A DNA stretch of 64,000 nucleotides from Mantis religiosa (GCA_030765055.1 CM060955.1:95068245-95132244); one strand, 5' to 3'; counted from the stretch's first letter, positions 44,590-57,706 are shown. The notes: a model not told the origin generated them from the letters alone. Program-made: numbers and translations.

Positions 44590-44750
44590 GGTTAAGGCAT
44601 CAGGAGGGATGCGATAATCCCTGTCGTAGGAAACATTTCCTGGTGTAGGCGTCTCTTTACGTGACTTGTATGGGCGGTAGCCCCATCTTGTTGTATCGTC
44701 GGTTTGTCCATATCAAGATTGTATGCTTCATAAAATGTTACTAAATCAGT
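44590..44750 (-). pseudogene. mariner-like transposase fragment (second catalytic block)
   Basis: The minus strand reads TIQQDGATAHTSHVKRRLHQ then EMFPTTGIIASLLMP. It matches the block around the second catalytic Asp of mariner-like transposases and differs from the 37/43-kb family. Nothing further of the element is recognisable. Confidence 0.6.
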
Positions 44751-45463
44751 TTTAAACGCCCAAACCTTGTGTCTGTAGACATACGTCAGATTCCCTTTGG
44801 TCTTGCATTCTGATCATGTCATATTTTAGTTATTGCTGACGTGTATCTACTCAATTCCTTATGATAAGTTTCACATTGCAAAAATACATTATAATTTGGT
44901 AACTTTCTGCCAGTTTTAAATTTGGACAGGTTTGATATTTTACGTCATTATTGTCTTGTTTTCTTGACTTCTATTTCAGCATTTTCTTGCACTTATATTC
45001 AATATTTAAGGAGTTTTATGTTATTACAATTTACATAAGGAAAAACTATAAAAAATATGAAATTTTAGGAACCAAAGGTAACTTTGTACTTCTTCTCTCC
45101 CATTCTCATAACAAGACAACATTCCTATTGATTAGACGGAAAGAGATGCTTGTTGGTAGAGGAGAGGAGGTATACATACTTGTATACACATGTCCCAAAA
45201 CAGTATAAGGCAGCTCAATTTTCCAAATTTCGCGTTTAGAAGTGTGTTCTATTTGTTGCCCTTATCTTTTAATCATGTGATGGTTTCTCTTCGTTCAAAA
45301 TAAATCGTGTATCACCCGATCTCATAAAAATTAATCACTGTTTTGTTAGACAGGCTTCAAGAAAAACTTTTGAAATTTTATTCTCAAGTATGAAGAATAT
45401 GAGACAAATATGTACTTAAATTACTTTTCTACATCACTCTTCTCAATATTATACCTGCTTTTT
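44751..45463. other. no recognisable gene
   Basis: AT-rich. The 85-codon plus frame at 44951-45208 shows no domain. Confidence 0.45.
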
Positions 45464-45961
45464 ATACTTATAAGCATTTAATGCACCCTGGCCTCCTTCT
45501 ACCCGGGAGAGATGCAAAATTCCGGGGCTCTTTCCATAGGGCAATACCCAATTTCTTAAAAAGCCCTCCCCCTTCCATCGACAACGTCAAGACGGGAAGG
45601 AAGTGGATACGCCACTTTCTTGCGTCAACCCCGCAGGGAAGACTACAGAAAACCTCGGTAGGGCCGCCTGGTGATCTAGCACACCTTCTACTAACTCTGC
45701 AGGCTAGCATCCGGGACTTATGAGCGGCCGAGGGCGGCCGAGGCCTGGCCGGAGGTATTCAATTTCCCGCGGGTGTCGGGAACACACCAGCCCCTCGCGT
45801 CCAACCCAATCCGAACAACTCCCCAAGGGAGAGGTTCAGCAGTTCGGCCCGAGGTTCCTCTAGTAACGTCAGAAGTACCACGAGTGCTAAGGGTCCGCAG
45901 CGCACCACGGCAGGCAGCTGAAGGGGACTGATTCCCTCCCCTACGGGAATACTTATAAGCA
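45464..45961 (-). mobile_element. GC-rich retroposon, copy 3, with clean target duplication
   Basis: A perfect 13-bp duplication, atacttataagca, at 45464-45476 and 45949-45961 encloses a 472-bp body. The body matches copy 2: ggcctccttctacccggga, tcaagacgggaagg, aaccccgcag, gtagggccgcctggtgatct and ggcccgaggttcctctagta. The left edge (tttaatg) is a short T run, consistent with a minus-strand insertion with an A tail. This copy defines the element ends. Confidence 0.85.
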
Positions 45962-46700
45962 GTTATAAGTTTATTAAGTTTTAATTTATTTGCAATAACG
46001 TGTATAAATTAAATAAATCTCAGGTTTAACTGATTTTTGTAATTGCTGTGTACTTTTAAGGCCATTTTATAAATAAATAAAATAAATAACTAGCCCATAA
46101 CATCCCTTAAGAACAAGAGCCTCCCACCCACTGGTGGGGTCAGCTCGGCCATTTCTTACATGGTGAGCAAGTCCCTGAAAGATACCAGTTCTTGTACTCG
46201 TATCTATCCTTAGTAATGTATCGTTATATCTAGAAATGACTGTTCATTTTCACTGTCACTTTCACTTTAGAATTGCTACCAGTTGCTTCCATGATGTCTG
46301 TCTTTCGCCGTTCTAATCCAATTTGCATCTAGCCCATCCTTGAACACTTGGGAAACTGTTTAATTGTGGTTTCCATTTTATAGGTCATTCAAAAATTATG
46401 TTATCAAAATTGGGGCTTTAAGGAACTCTTGACAATTTTAAAAAAAAGGAAAATGCTTCTAATGATGTAGGCACAAAATGCACTACTAAACGTACTTATA
46501 TGTACTACAATGAACCTGTTCACATTTTTCTTACACCTTATTATGTTCTATTGTTTTCATGTTTTTCACAAAATGTTTTGTATACTTTTGTACAATCTTT
46601 CTGTGTGCCATGCTTCTGCTCGTTTGCTTGTTTCACTATTCAAATTTTTTTTCTTATAAATACGTAAAATATGAAGCTATTAACATTGAAGCAAACAAAT
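45962..46700. other. no recognisable gene
   Basis: AT-rich sequence. Nothing identified. Confidence 0.5.
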
Positions 46701-46728
46701 ATATACAAATATAACTTCTGGCTTAGTA

Positions 46729-47815
46729 ATGGGTAATCATGTTTCGACTTTTCTTGCTGATCTTTTTATGAGTTTTTTCGAAATGGAAGTCACTAAAGCA
46801 TTCCCTTTAATTTTTAAAGTTTGGTATAGATATGTTAATGATATTTTTGCAATTGTTCTCGATAAACTCATAAGTTATGCTTTAAAATTACTAAATTTGC
46901 AAGATAAAGCTATAAAATTTACATTAGAAACTGAAATTAATGGGTTTCTTCCTTTTATAGATCTAAAAATAATAAGAAATAATAATAAATTAAACTTTGG
47001 TATTTACAGGAAGTCTACTCATATTAATAATTACATAAAAAATAAAAGTTTTAATCCTTTTTCACATAAATTTGCTGTTTTCAATAGTTTGATTTATTAA
47101 TAAATATATCCCTGAATATAGATGAATTTAATAAAAAATAAACATATTATTAATACTGCTTTAATTAATGGTTTTAATAAAGACCTTATAAATAAAAAAT
47201 TTGAAAAATTCAAATATCAAAATACTGTTAATGATACTTCAACCCTTAAAAAATAAAAGACTATTATAATTTTAAAACATTTACTTACCATCCTTGGGTG
47301 AATAAACATTTTCAATTTTTTTAAAGAGTTTGTTGTAACTTTAGTTCCTCAAAATAAATATACTATTAAAAATTTACTGCATTTCTCTATAAAAGATAAA
47401 ATTCCTAATAATAAAAAAATCTGATATTTCTCAATTTAATTGTTTCGATTGTGATAAAGTATATATTGGAAAGACAAAACGTAATTTAGAAACCAGAACG
47501 AAAGAACATTTTCGTAACATTAAGGATAAACAAACTGATAAATCTTCCGTAACACATCATTTTTTGGTCATTTAACCATGAAATAAATGCAGAAGTTAAA
47601 TTATTAAAACAATTAAATGGTCCGATAGATTTAATGGTTTGGGAAAATATATCTATTTTAAAAAACAAACATCGCGTAATGAATTTTGAACTACTGGCAG
47701 TTGATTCTGTTGTTAAATTTGTTTTATTTTCAGATTTTGGTAATACTAACAAGAACATATTAACATATAGCATTCGTAACGATGGCGACAGCTTTGTTAT
47801 TTCCGGCTGAGGATG
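46729..47815 (+). mobile_element. Penelope-like retroelement, 5' truncated, RT plus GIY-YIG
   Basis: The first frame (46729-47100) holds the Penelope reverse transcriptase core: MGNHVSTFLADLFMSFFE, KVWYRYVNDIFAI, and FLPFIDLKIIRNNNKLNFGI followed by YRKSTH. In Penelope elements the active site is YVDD. Here it is YVND (AAT at 46837-46839), which loses a catalytic Asp. After several stops and shifts, 47440-47560 reads CDKVYIGKTKRNLETRTKEH, the GIY-YIG endonuclease motif that marks this class, and the C-terminus runs to about 47810. It is an old inactive copy. The minus frame 47486-47851 is its shadow. Confidence 0.9.
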
Positions 47816-48778
47816 TGTAAATGTTTTACATGAAATCACGATCCCGGACAATTTATAAGAATTGTCATCATTTCTTATAAGATAAATGAAGTTTTAAGTT
47901 ACAAATTGTTATATTTGTATAAATGTGTTGCTTGTTGCTATATTGCAGAGATGGTCCAGAGTCTTTGTTGCTTGCTGACATTGTCCAATCTGCTAGTTTG
48001 TGGCTTTTATTCTATTAAGACGTGATTTGTTTTTGCCATGTCCGGTTACTGTGTGCTGCATGTTATATTTTGTCATTGATGGAGAAAGTAGTGTGAGATT
48101 TCACATAAATTGCATGTGTGTTTTGTCGTGATATGATGGTATGGAACCTAAAATTCCCACACCGTTCGTGTAAGAATAGTGTTCTGATTATAATTTCTCG
48201 CATGGCGTGTAGGAAGTAAAGTAATGGATAAGGGTATGCCGTTCAAAACCGCCTGCAAATTATGTATTACTGAAAAGAACAGTACGTAGCAAAAAATAAA
48301 TCAAAGTTCAATTAAATATTTGAACAAACGAGTCTATACTCTGTTCAAATCGTCAGCATTTTGGCTTCTCAAGCCAGGAGGCTCAGGTTCAATTCTAGTT
48401 GAAGGATTCTCCGATTAAAATGATTCTCTATCTTTAAAAGAACCTCGAAATATAAATGCAGAAAGGAAAGTGTTTTTCACTGCGAAAATGAACCAAATAA
48501 TCACCAGTTCTTGATAAAGACAAGGTCCTTAATATGACTATAAAAGTTGAAGAGTTTCGCAAAAGCAAACTTGACTATCACTTAAAGTCTACTGTATTCC
48601 CATATTTACTTCGCACTACAGGAAATTAGCAATAGATAATATCTGTAAATGTTTATCTCTAACATTATAGTTTGTAATAATAGTTTTTAAGTACAACAGT
48701 AGAGAAGGGCATGTGAAAGATGCATAATATGTTTTAAATAGTAATCGTCCAAAAGATAACCATTTCATATATGCATTT
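47816..48778. other. no recognisable gene
   Basis: Probably includes Penelope 3' flank. A weak tRNA-like B box (gaggctcaggttcaattcta) lies at 48369-48388 without other SINE sequence. Confidence 0.4.
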
Positions 48779-49014
48779 TTTTTTAATTTACGTCCTCCAA
48801 CGTTAAGTCATTCGGACGGTGAATGAATTGGATTAAATGATGCTCAAATGATTCCAGAGTCCATGGAGCTTAAAGTTACCCGGCATTCGTCTTTCCGGAT
48901 CAGGGAATATCCCGAAAGAAACCTTATCCAGATAACTCACCCTGGCCGAGATTCGAACTCGGGACCTCTTGAACGTGATGCAGACACGCTACCACCACAC
49001 TACCGAGGCGGGCA
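48779..49014 (-). mobile_element. SINE family A, copy 9
   Basis: Complete reverse-complement copy from aatttacgtcctccaacgtt to actaccgaggcgggc. Confidence 0.9.
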
Positions 49015-50600
49015 GAGCAGCGTTAACTGGACAACAATAATTATTAATGATACAATTGGGAAAAGGAGGATTTTATTCTGTAAGCAGGACAGCTTGCGGA
49101 ACGAGCGAAAGCGAGTGAAGCAATTCTTGGGAACGAGATAAAATTACTTTGAACACGAATGGCATATAGTGTTTTTTGAGAGTACTGAATATTTATAGAT
49201 ATATTGTAGATAAGAAAGTTTGTTCTAGCTATTCCGGACACCTGAAGCTTAACGTGCTGCGATGTTCAATTATTACCTTACTTAGCATCAGTGCTGGCGA
49301 CATGACGAGATATTCTTTATAAAATTTTACATAAAGGAGGCAATGAAACTAATAAAACGAAAATAATGAAATAACACTTTATGTTTCACAAACTACATTT
49401 TAAATTATTAACGGGTTACAAGTTTCAGTAAACCTAGTGTACTTTTGAGGAAATGGCGATGTTTATAGTGCAATTACTGTAATTCGAAATACTTATTCCT
49501 TGTGTAGAGGAAGTAGAAATTGAAGTGTTAGTTATCATCCGCCATTTTACAAATCGATACCGTAGCCTGCGATCGATACGAACAAGGCATACCTGATTGA
49601 GCCATTAATTACAGTGCACAAGAAACTAAAGTTGGCTACATTGGAGTGTTAAAAACCTTTTTAAGACTGCTTGGCAGAATTACCTTCTTTTAAGGATATC
49701 TACGACTGAAATTTCATGAAAATTTTCAAAAAATAACATTTTCCTCTTTTTAGTCTATAAAATAGTGTAAGCCTTCATAAATGCAAAAAATGCTTAGAAA
49801 GCATCCGCAAGCCATTTTAAGTGCCCTAATTTAGTTTCTAAGTTACGTGAATGCTAGCGTTAGATATGAATCTAATTCTTATCCTTGTTTTCTCGCTATT
49901 GAAAATTACAGCATTTTTCATTTAAAATTCTTCTTGCATCGCAGTTTTAGTGTTAGACTAATGAAACTTGCTACTCACGTTCATAGAGATACAGTGAATA
50001 GAAATTGCCCTGGGTTTTATTGTGAGATGCATTTAAGCACACTTTCTTTACTTCAAAACTAAATAAATTTCAAATTTTGGGCAAAAATGCCATATTCATG
50101 GCTTTAAAAATTTCTGAAGCCTAAAGTTACTGAGACACAGAGAAACCTAGGAAAATTCAAAGAATGGATGTAAATAATTTTGACCATATTTTCCAAACTA
50201 TCAAACTGAAATTGACAAAATCTGGGCTGTATCATATTTGCACTAGGTTACATCTGTGGTATAAATCTTAAAAATCTAGGGTTACTTATTCAGGAGTTCA
50301 AATTTTTAGTCATAGGTACCCTTAATATTACTCGGAGATGTCCAAAGCCGGGCTTAACGTCATATGTCTAAAAAAAGTATTTTCGACACCACCAGCTTTT
50401 TACGTTGAATAGACGTGCCAAAGCCACAGAAGTTGCTCTAATTTATTGACCAGAAAAGCATACAAAAGCTTAGCACACACATTTTATTTTAGAAGAAAAA
50501 GTTTCAATTAAAAATAAAAGGGCAGCATGACTTATGAGCCAACCCATTAATGGATATCTAATATGATATGATATAATACATGCATTGTGTATATTCCAAA
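49015..50600. other. 1.6 kb with no recognisable gene
   Basis: AT-rich. Short frames only, with no repeat family identified. Confidence 0.5.
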
Positions 50601-50619
50601 ATTTTAGAATTTATAATTT

Positions 50620-51330
50620 TTGGCTACATTTATTTGTCGTTACCTTGTTGCTACTTTGGCTTGTATGACACCCTGGTCTTCTGCTCTGCCAGGTAGCTCT
50701 TAACCTCCATACCTCCTTGATTACTTAATTAGTCCCTTTCTTCCCCCCTCCTCTTCCATTCTTACATATTTATAGATTTCTGGCCAATTTTTCTTTTACT
50801 TTCTGCAAGAACTCACCAATACTTCTTACCTTCTTTTCCTCCCTGCCCGTTAACATCTTTATAGCTACTATCCTCTTCTCTACTTTCTCCCATTCTTCCT
50901 CCCAAACCTTTTTTCTCCATATTACAACCTCCTCGCATTCTGTTACATAGTGTTCTATGCTTTCTTTTCCCCTACACAGTTCACAAATTCCCTTTTACCT
51001 ACATTTTACCCCTCTTAGAAATATTATTCCAGTTCTCATCCATGCTAACCCTTCTCTCTCTTGCCTATTGCAGTAATTTACATATGCTTCTCGTCCCCAA
51101 TTTCTTTATATTTGTTTTAAAATTGTAATGATTTTATATTCTCTAGACTTCCCCATATTTCCTGTCTTTCTATATCTTCTATTCTGCATTTTACCAATTT
51201 ACCCACATCGCATGTATTCCTTTCCTCTAATCTCCATATATCTCCCATTCTTATATTTTCCATAATTCCTCCTATCTCTGCCCACCAACTATTTCAGTCC
51301 TCTAATCTTTTTTACTGTCTCATGCATAAT
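50620..51330 (-). mobile_element. non-LTR retrotransposon, ORF2 C-terminal fragment with CCHC motif
   Basis: Read with frame changes, the minus strand gives GDIWRLEERNTCDVGKLVKC, then YCNRQEREGLAWMRTG, then the zinc-binding motif CELCRGKESIEHYVTEC. IWRKKVWEEEWEKVEKR and a long Lys/Glu helix follow to the stop near 50775. This tail is typical of insect LINEs of the R1/I group. One TAA interrupts the motif region, and there is at least one frameshift upstream. An AATAAA-like tail occurs near 50630. The copy is 5' truncated, and clade assignment is uncertain. Confidence 0.75.
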
Positions 51331-52285
51331 TTCATAATTTCCCCTTCTTCTTTAGCCAAACACCTATACCAAAATTTTATTATTCTTTCCATTATTATTC
51401 CATTTCTTCTTACCCCGTAGCCGTCGCCATGCTACTCGGGGCAATGCAACCTCAGGTTTAATTGATGGAAGCAGGTGTATGTACGTATGGTGGGAAAAAG
51501 CTGAGATACGTCGCAATACAGTTTCTACATTCCAAACCCTCACCTTCCCTTTTTCCGCTTCAGCAATTTCAAATGAATCTGTCCTCCCTCATCTAGGGCC
51601 AACCTTATTTTTCCTGACTACTGTTGCGGACGACCGTTTCTCGACATCAAGAAGCTTTTCAAGACGTTGCTTGGGGTCACACATAAATGAAATAAGTGTT
51701 TCTTTTTTCATCCCTCTGGGAGATATCTTAGGAATGCTACAACCATTTCCTTTCGGTTCTCTTTCCTCCTTTTCTTTTCCGTTCATTTTCTTTTCTTCTT
51801 ATAGCCAAATCCTACTTTATACCTTTCGATAGCATCATTAAGGAGGGAAAAGCCGCATGAAATCTTGAAGGAATCAAAACATTTAGGTTGGTGCTATCTA
51901 TAGATAAAAGCTACAAAACGGAGAGGAACACATCGCACACTGCGACGCCTCCAGGAAGAACGGATGAAGTGAAGAAACCACAGCATTGTTATAGGCTACA
52001 GAGACTCGTGGAAGATTCCAGACTGGAAGACCGGGATTATCGAACCCGCGGCCTCCCGAATGTTAGAACTCACAAACTACCGCAGAGTAAACTCGTTAGA
52101 TTTGGTGCTTGCTTTAATTCTAATGTTTGGATACACGAGTAGTTGCAACGGCGATTTAGTTGTTTTAAGGTCACATAAAATTTATATACCTCAAAGTAAT
52201 TTTTCTCCAGTGTGTCCTTTTGGAACTTTATAATCGTTTTCTATAATAGTCAGCAAATATTATTTACAGGCTGTAAACAATATAC
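51331..52285. other. no recognisable gene
   Basis: The frame 51479-51832 (plus, 117 aa, Ser/Phe-rich) and the opposing 51589-51786 are images of each other. A degenerate tRNA-like box (gggattatcgaacccgcggc) lies at 52035-52055. Confidence 0.4.
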
Positions 52286-52289
52286 AGAT

Positions 52290-52510
52290 GGAAATTAATT
52301 GTTCTTTCACACTATCCGTGTGTAGGACGCACTATGAAAGGGTAGAGCCAGACTGAAAATTCAATGCCACAGCCGGGATTTGAACCACGGATCTTCTGGT
52401 CTCCGTCCAGCCGCACTACACCATTGAGCTACTATGGCCAACATGCCGACATGACATTAAATTCTCCAACTGACTCGAGTTTTTTCCGGTAAACCACTAG
52501 GAGTTCTCAT
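52290..52510 (-). mobile_element. family C, single-arm copy 6
   Basis: From ggaaattaattgttctttca through gtgtgtaggacgcactatga and one tRNA-like arm (cagccgggatttgaaccacg ... ccattgagctactatggcca) to ttccggtaaaccactaggag. Confidence 0.75.
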
Positions 52511-52604
52511 AAACACATGAGACAACTACCTTAATGGCGACTTACTATGCTGTACTTTGAGGCCCGGGCTTTCCAGTTCGGACCCCTATTAGGTACAATT
52601 AATA

Positions 52605-52795
52605 GAAATTAATTGTTCTTTCACACTAGCCGTGTGTAGGACGCACTATGAAAGGGTAGAGCCAGACTGAAAAATTCAATGCCTGTGGCACGTTGGCCAT
52701 AGTAGCTCAATGGTTTAGAGCGGCTGGACGGAGACTAGAAAAACCGTGGTTCAAATCCCGGCTCTGACATTGAATTTCTGAGTCTGGCTCTACCA
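52605..52795. mobile_element. family C, palindromic copy 7
   Basis: The same leader as copy 6 (gaaattaattgttctttcac, cgcactatgaaagggtagag) is followed directly by the opposite arm (ggccatagtagctcaatgg ... ggttcaaatcccggctctg ... gtctggctctacc). The left tRNA-like arm is deleted. Confidence 0.72.
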
Positions 52796-52799
52796 TTTT

Positions 52800-53670
52800 A
52801 ATATACTAATGCACCTGAAAACATTGAACATGGGACTTAAACAGTTTCTTTAATACTTTCTACCATATAATTTGAAAGACACATTTTACAAGTCTGTTGT
52901 TATAAGAGTTAAAATGTGAATCAGTATATTAAAATTTTTATTTTCATTTACTATCCTTTCTATCAGCAGTGATGCATTACAATGTTAGCAGCCTTGATCT
53001 CATTTGTTATCTACATACTTGTGATGAGGCCCATGGTAATGGTTATTGTTATTTTGACAAACTAGAGAATGATTTTGACACTTACATGCACACAAAGGCA
53101 TGTTGAGCTCCTATTAACATCCGGAAGGACACAATAGAAGGACCACATTTAAGGTGGAAGGCTCAGATGCAGTCGGGTTCCCTAACATCTCCAGAAAATA
53201 TACCCTGATGTCGGCAACCTTTTCCATAGGCTTACTTCTCCCTACGAAGAGGTCTTTCTGGGGGGCCCTTCACATGCCAGACGTCTGGGCAGACAGTTCC
53301 TCAAACTTCACCACCACATGGCTCGTCCACCAATTCCTCCACTGATCATTCGATTTTGAAATAGGATAAGAGAATTAAGCGTGGAACAGTGAAAACTTAA
53401 AAAAAGACAATGCCAGAATAACCGACCCAACGGGAATCGAATGTTTCGAATGGAGCCATCATATGTTACCAAGCAACTCCCATAAACACAGTGATGTAAA
53501 GAGTTAACACACTTTCCTAGTTTTTTTTTTCTTATAGGTTAACAACAAATAAATTTAAAGTTTAAGATTCTATTTCTTTTTTGATATTCTTCTTTGATAT
53601 GTACCTTGTGACACACTGTAGACTCCACATCAAATAAATTACTGTCATGTATCAGCTGTCATATGATGCA
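52800..53670. other. no recognisable gene
   Basis: AT-rich sequence. The plus frame 53154-53345 (63 aa) has no known domain. Confidence 0.45.
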
Positions 53671-53673
53671 CAA

Positions 53674-53973
53674 CAGCACTACACGGCTGGTCCCGTAGCT
53701 GAGTCGGTAGAGCAACCTACCTGCCGTGCTAGGGGTCCCAGGTTCGATTCCCGGTAGTGGGGATGGGGAATTTTCTCCGACTTCTATAATTCCTCATCTT
53801 CCCTAGAGTATGGAAGTATGAATGAGAGTGCGAATGTGTGTGTGATCTAATGATTAAAACCCAACGAATACGAGTTAACACCTTCGATATGTTCAAAAGG
53901 AGAACGGCCGCCGATATGACCATTGGAGTTAAAGCCGCGGTATAAATGGAACAACAACAAAACAGTACTACAC
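53674..53973 (+). mobile_element. tRNA-derived SINE, family E
   Basis: The head ggctggtcccgtagctgagt, cggtagagcaacctacctgc and cccaggttcgattcccggta is a well-preserved tRNA-like sequence. The body continues to a CAA-rich tail (acaacaacaaaa). cagcactacac and cagtactacac (53674-53684, 53963-53973) flank it as an 11-bp duplication with one mismatch. The ORF on the opposite strand is not a gene. Confidence 0.85.
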
Positions 53974-55765
53974 CTATAGTCAACGGCAGTAATTACGGTA
54001 GTGTTTTGTTTAGTAGTTTCATACTTTACTATTCATTTGCCTGGCTAACATCAGATAAAACTGAACAACGTTAGCTTTGTACACAAATGTAGAGTAAACT
54101 TAAATGCTCTTAATCGAAGGAGAAGTCCAAGGTAATTTTTACCAGCATTAACTTCGACATTACCCAACAGACGTCACCCAGCCCACATCATGTTTCAAAG
54201 CTTTTAGATTCGTTTTCTGTAAAAGAAGGAAACTTACGCCCTAATAATCATCCTTGTGGACAATGGAGTAAACCAATTCTGAGATACTACTAGTTTGTTT
54301 CAATTTTCCATACGTACATTTACGTACTTCTCAAATAGAAATTCATTTGTATTTTTTTTAATCACATGGATATGCAAAGAGAACGCAATTTCAAAGCCAC
54401 TTAGCGACCATCTCTTTAAAAATTTTGATTATTGGTTAAAGCCTACGACATTCTCCTATTCCATTAATATCTACAGAAAGTTAGCAATAAGCCAATTTCT
54501 GCAAATGTTTATCTCAATATGAAGTAGACAGAGTAATAAAAATACAAAGATACAAAAATACAGAGAATACAAAATCCATATGAGTGAAACAAATTGTTGC
54601 ATTTTGTTGAGAAGTACCAACATGTAACAGCATTAGGAATATCAGCGTGTAACCTACCTGCTCTTGACACACACTCATGATACATCGAGAGATGCAGGTG
54701 AAGCACCTTCTTGGGGGACTGGATCGCCCCTCTCATGCCACAGGTGGATACAGTGATGAAGGGACGCCAATTGCACGAAACCACTAGCCTTGCTCCCCTA
54801 GGTATTTTCGCACCTGACTTCCTACCCTCTGCAACACATCCCTCTGCTCTTTCAGAATCACTTTTACTGGCTTCTTTCTTAAAACAAAGCAATGTATACA
54901 CAAAATAAGCCATTTGATCCGCTAATTACTTTTAATACAGTAAGTACGGGTGGAGATTTCATGACAATTTGAGGCTTCCTGTGTCCCAAGAAGCAAGCTT
55001 CTCCCTCTCTGTGTAAGTGTGTCTGTGATTAGTATTAATTCAAAAGCCGAAACGTTTGTTAAAACCCAAACTTGGTTAACTTAGGTACAGTGTCTCTCAA
55101 GTACAGGGCACTTCAGACTTTCAAGAAAATTCCTTCACCCCAAATACCCTTTACATGGAAACAGCTTCGAAAATTCCGATTTTATCAGAAATGGCTAACG
55201 ATTTTGATAGAAATGAAAGCTATTCAAAATATTATGAGAAATCAAATGTGTATTTTGAATTTTCTGGGAATAGCCACGAGTAGTGCCCCTCATTTTGGAC
55301 GAATTTGACATCATTCATAAACTCAAGACAGATAAAACTTATTAAAACAGTCATAGAACACATTTTTTATCAAGCAGGATTTTCTTTATAGAGATAATTT
55401 TCAAGAGATTTCTTGTTTTGGTTTATGTTTTATAATAAGTATAGTTTTTCAAACAGGAAGTCATTTCCTTTCATTCTTTTATGCTCCACCTATGCAAAGA
55501 AAACCGAATTTCAAAGTCATCACATGATTATTCCATAAGCCTACTGTATTATCCTATTCCCACTGTACGTATAAGGAAATGTGTACATATTGCAAATGTT
55601 TATCTTAACATCAATTAGAAGAAGAACAATTTTAAGTAAAGGTTGAACAAGAGGAAGCAGGGAAAATAATGTGATAGTGCACATAATTTAAAAATTAATT
55701 TAACTGAGCTTTTGGGATAAAATATTTTGTTTGTTCACGACGCAATTGACTGCTAAGATCATATC
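53974..55765. other. no recognisable gene
   Basis: AT-rich. A GC-richer minus-strand frame at 54509-54913 (134 aa) is open over ~100 residues of mixed composition at 54620-54900, with no recognised domain. Short frames elsewhere. Confidence 0.4.
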
Positions 55766-55769
55766 ATTG

Positions 55770-55964
55770 CCATAGTATGCCGAAATTTGCCTCTCGTTCA
55801 AGAGGTCCCGAGTTCGAATCTCGGTCAGGGTGAGTTACCTGGATAAAGTTTTCTCCGGGGTTTTCCCTTATCCTGACAGACGAATGTCGGGTAACTCTAA
55901 GCTCTTTGGGCCCCCCTTCCACTCATCGTCCGATATGATTTAACGTTGGAGGACGTAAATTACA
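55770..55964 (+). mobile_element. SINE family A, copy 10, head truncated
   Basis: It starts within the A-box region. The B box gagttcgaatctcggtcagg, the core and the tail cgttggaggacgtaaattac are intact, but the ~25-bp gagcatcatttcaccc segment is deleted. Confidence 0.86.
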
Positions 55965-57706
55965 GCGAACAAAAATGACGGAATTTTGTCCAGTATGAGT
56001 TCTTTTACATAATGGTAAGTCTACAGATATAGAGTTGTCACTTCTTATCACAGTTAGTTGACCATCGATCGGGGACCGAGTCTAACCTGTGGTTTTGGGG
56101 TAAGGGGTTCATCTTTACCTCACTCAAATTCAATTTCATTTCACTGCATAAGAATATCAGAGAATATTTTTGCCACTTATTGTGAGCATGAATATGTTTA
56201 ATAAATACGAACTCGAAGGGATAAATGAGGAGGTTGAAGTATTTTAAAAGATGTTATTGGAGGGTAAGGTTGCATGGTGTTCACATCAAAATTTCTACCT
56301 ATTCTGAATCTCATTATGAAAATGTATGCTTGATTTAATGTTGACAAATCTTAAAATATCTTTAACAATTTGTAAAACAGAAATTATAAGTTTCTCTATA
56401 GTTAAAAACAAATCTAGTAACTTTATTTTTCATCTCTAATTTAAAATTCTTCGCTTCTAAGTTTTTGTAAGACTAAGGAATTATCGTTAAAAGATGTATG
56501 TGACTGTTTTCGAACTTTTATTGAGTATTTTCATACATTGACTCTATCACCTAAAAAATACATATATGCAAAATTATTCATGTTTTCACCTCTCAACTGC
56601 ATAAAAATCCAAATCGGTTTTCATGAGAAAAAAATATGAGAGATTGCTTTATAGGCGGACTATTTCTATTAATATCATAACATCATTAAATTAGCATTAA
56701 AAATACTACAATTGAAATTTTGTATACTGCCTGCATATTGCACTGCGAAATTATATAAAATTTTCAAGTTGCTCAAATAAAGATGTTAATTTCAAGGATA
56801 TTATAGGTGCATTGCCTAAAATAAAACAGGTCTTGTGATCTTTCTAAGATCCAGATGCGGCCAAGAAGACTTGCGGCTCGATGGATAAAGGTCTGAATAC
56901 AAATAATTTGTATCCAATTTAGTGTTCATGTAAACTACTTATATACGCCAGTATTTAGTTGAAGTAAATGCAGAATTATTTATTACAGAAACGACTGCAA
57001 TTTTCTTTCTCTGTTTTTTTTTTTTCCCAACATTGCTTTGGTACGCAGATCTTCTGTGCACAGAGAGTGGTAGTGATCGTGTGTGACTGTCGAATAATTG
57101 GCAAATTATCATATTCAAAGAGCGATAACGTGCGAGCTCGTATTTGGGAGTTGCTATGTTTGATTCCCATCGACTGTCCGTTAGGACCATGGGCTTTTCG
57201 AGATACGCCAATTCTGGGGTGGTTTCTCAGTTTCTATCATTTGCCCTTTGTGGTTCCTGTCGTGAGGTCGTGCTCCGAAATAATATTCCTGTGGACACTA
57301 GAGCTCTGCTTGGCAGAGTAGTCTTTGAGTTAGTAACTGTTAGAAATTTCTGCGCGTCATTGTGACTGGCACCAGGCACTATTTAGAAGTCAGTTTCCGG
57401 GGGGGGGGTCCGAAAAATCTACGTTGAATTATTTCTTTTATTAAATAATTAATCAGGGATATGTTTTTATCATGATAGTAACAAATAAAAACACATGTTA
57501 TATAATATTCACATGACTTTCTCCACCCAAGCTTCTACAAATTGTTCTTAGAAAAGTTTGTTTTTGTCTTGTTTCTGTAGAAAGGTCTTGCACATTGCAC
57601 ATGTTTTGTTCTTATACCTGGGATAAAGTGATATAATCAGTAATCAGATTTAAAAAGCGAACCATTGATTGATGCATTTGAAGTATTAGTTCTTCTTGAT
57701 TTTGTT
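55965..57706. other. 1.7 kb with no recognisable gene
   Basis: AT-rich. Overlapping frames on both strands at 56939-57365 show no domain signature. A G9 run lies near 57399. Confidence 0.45.

Noticed and set aside
47486..47851. 121-codon minus-strand frame
   Set aside because: Shadow of the Penelope-like GIY-YIG region on the plus strand.
53685..53765. Possible functional tRNA gene
   Set aside because: The tRNA-like part is followed by a SINE body and bounded by an 11-bp target duplication that includes the body.
57144..57365. 73-codon frame with CGSCREVVLRNN
   Set aside because: No recognisable domain, and frames of similar length overlap on both strands.
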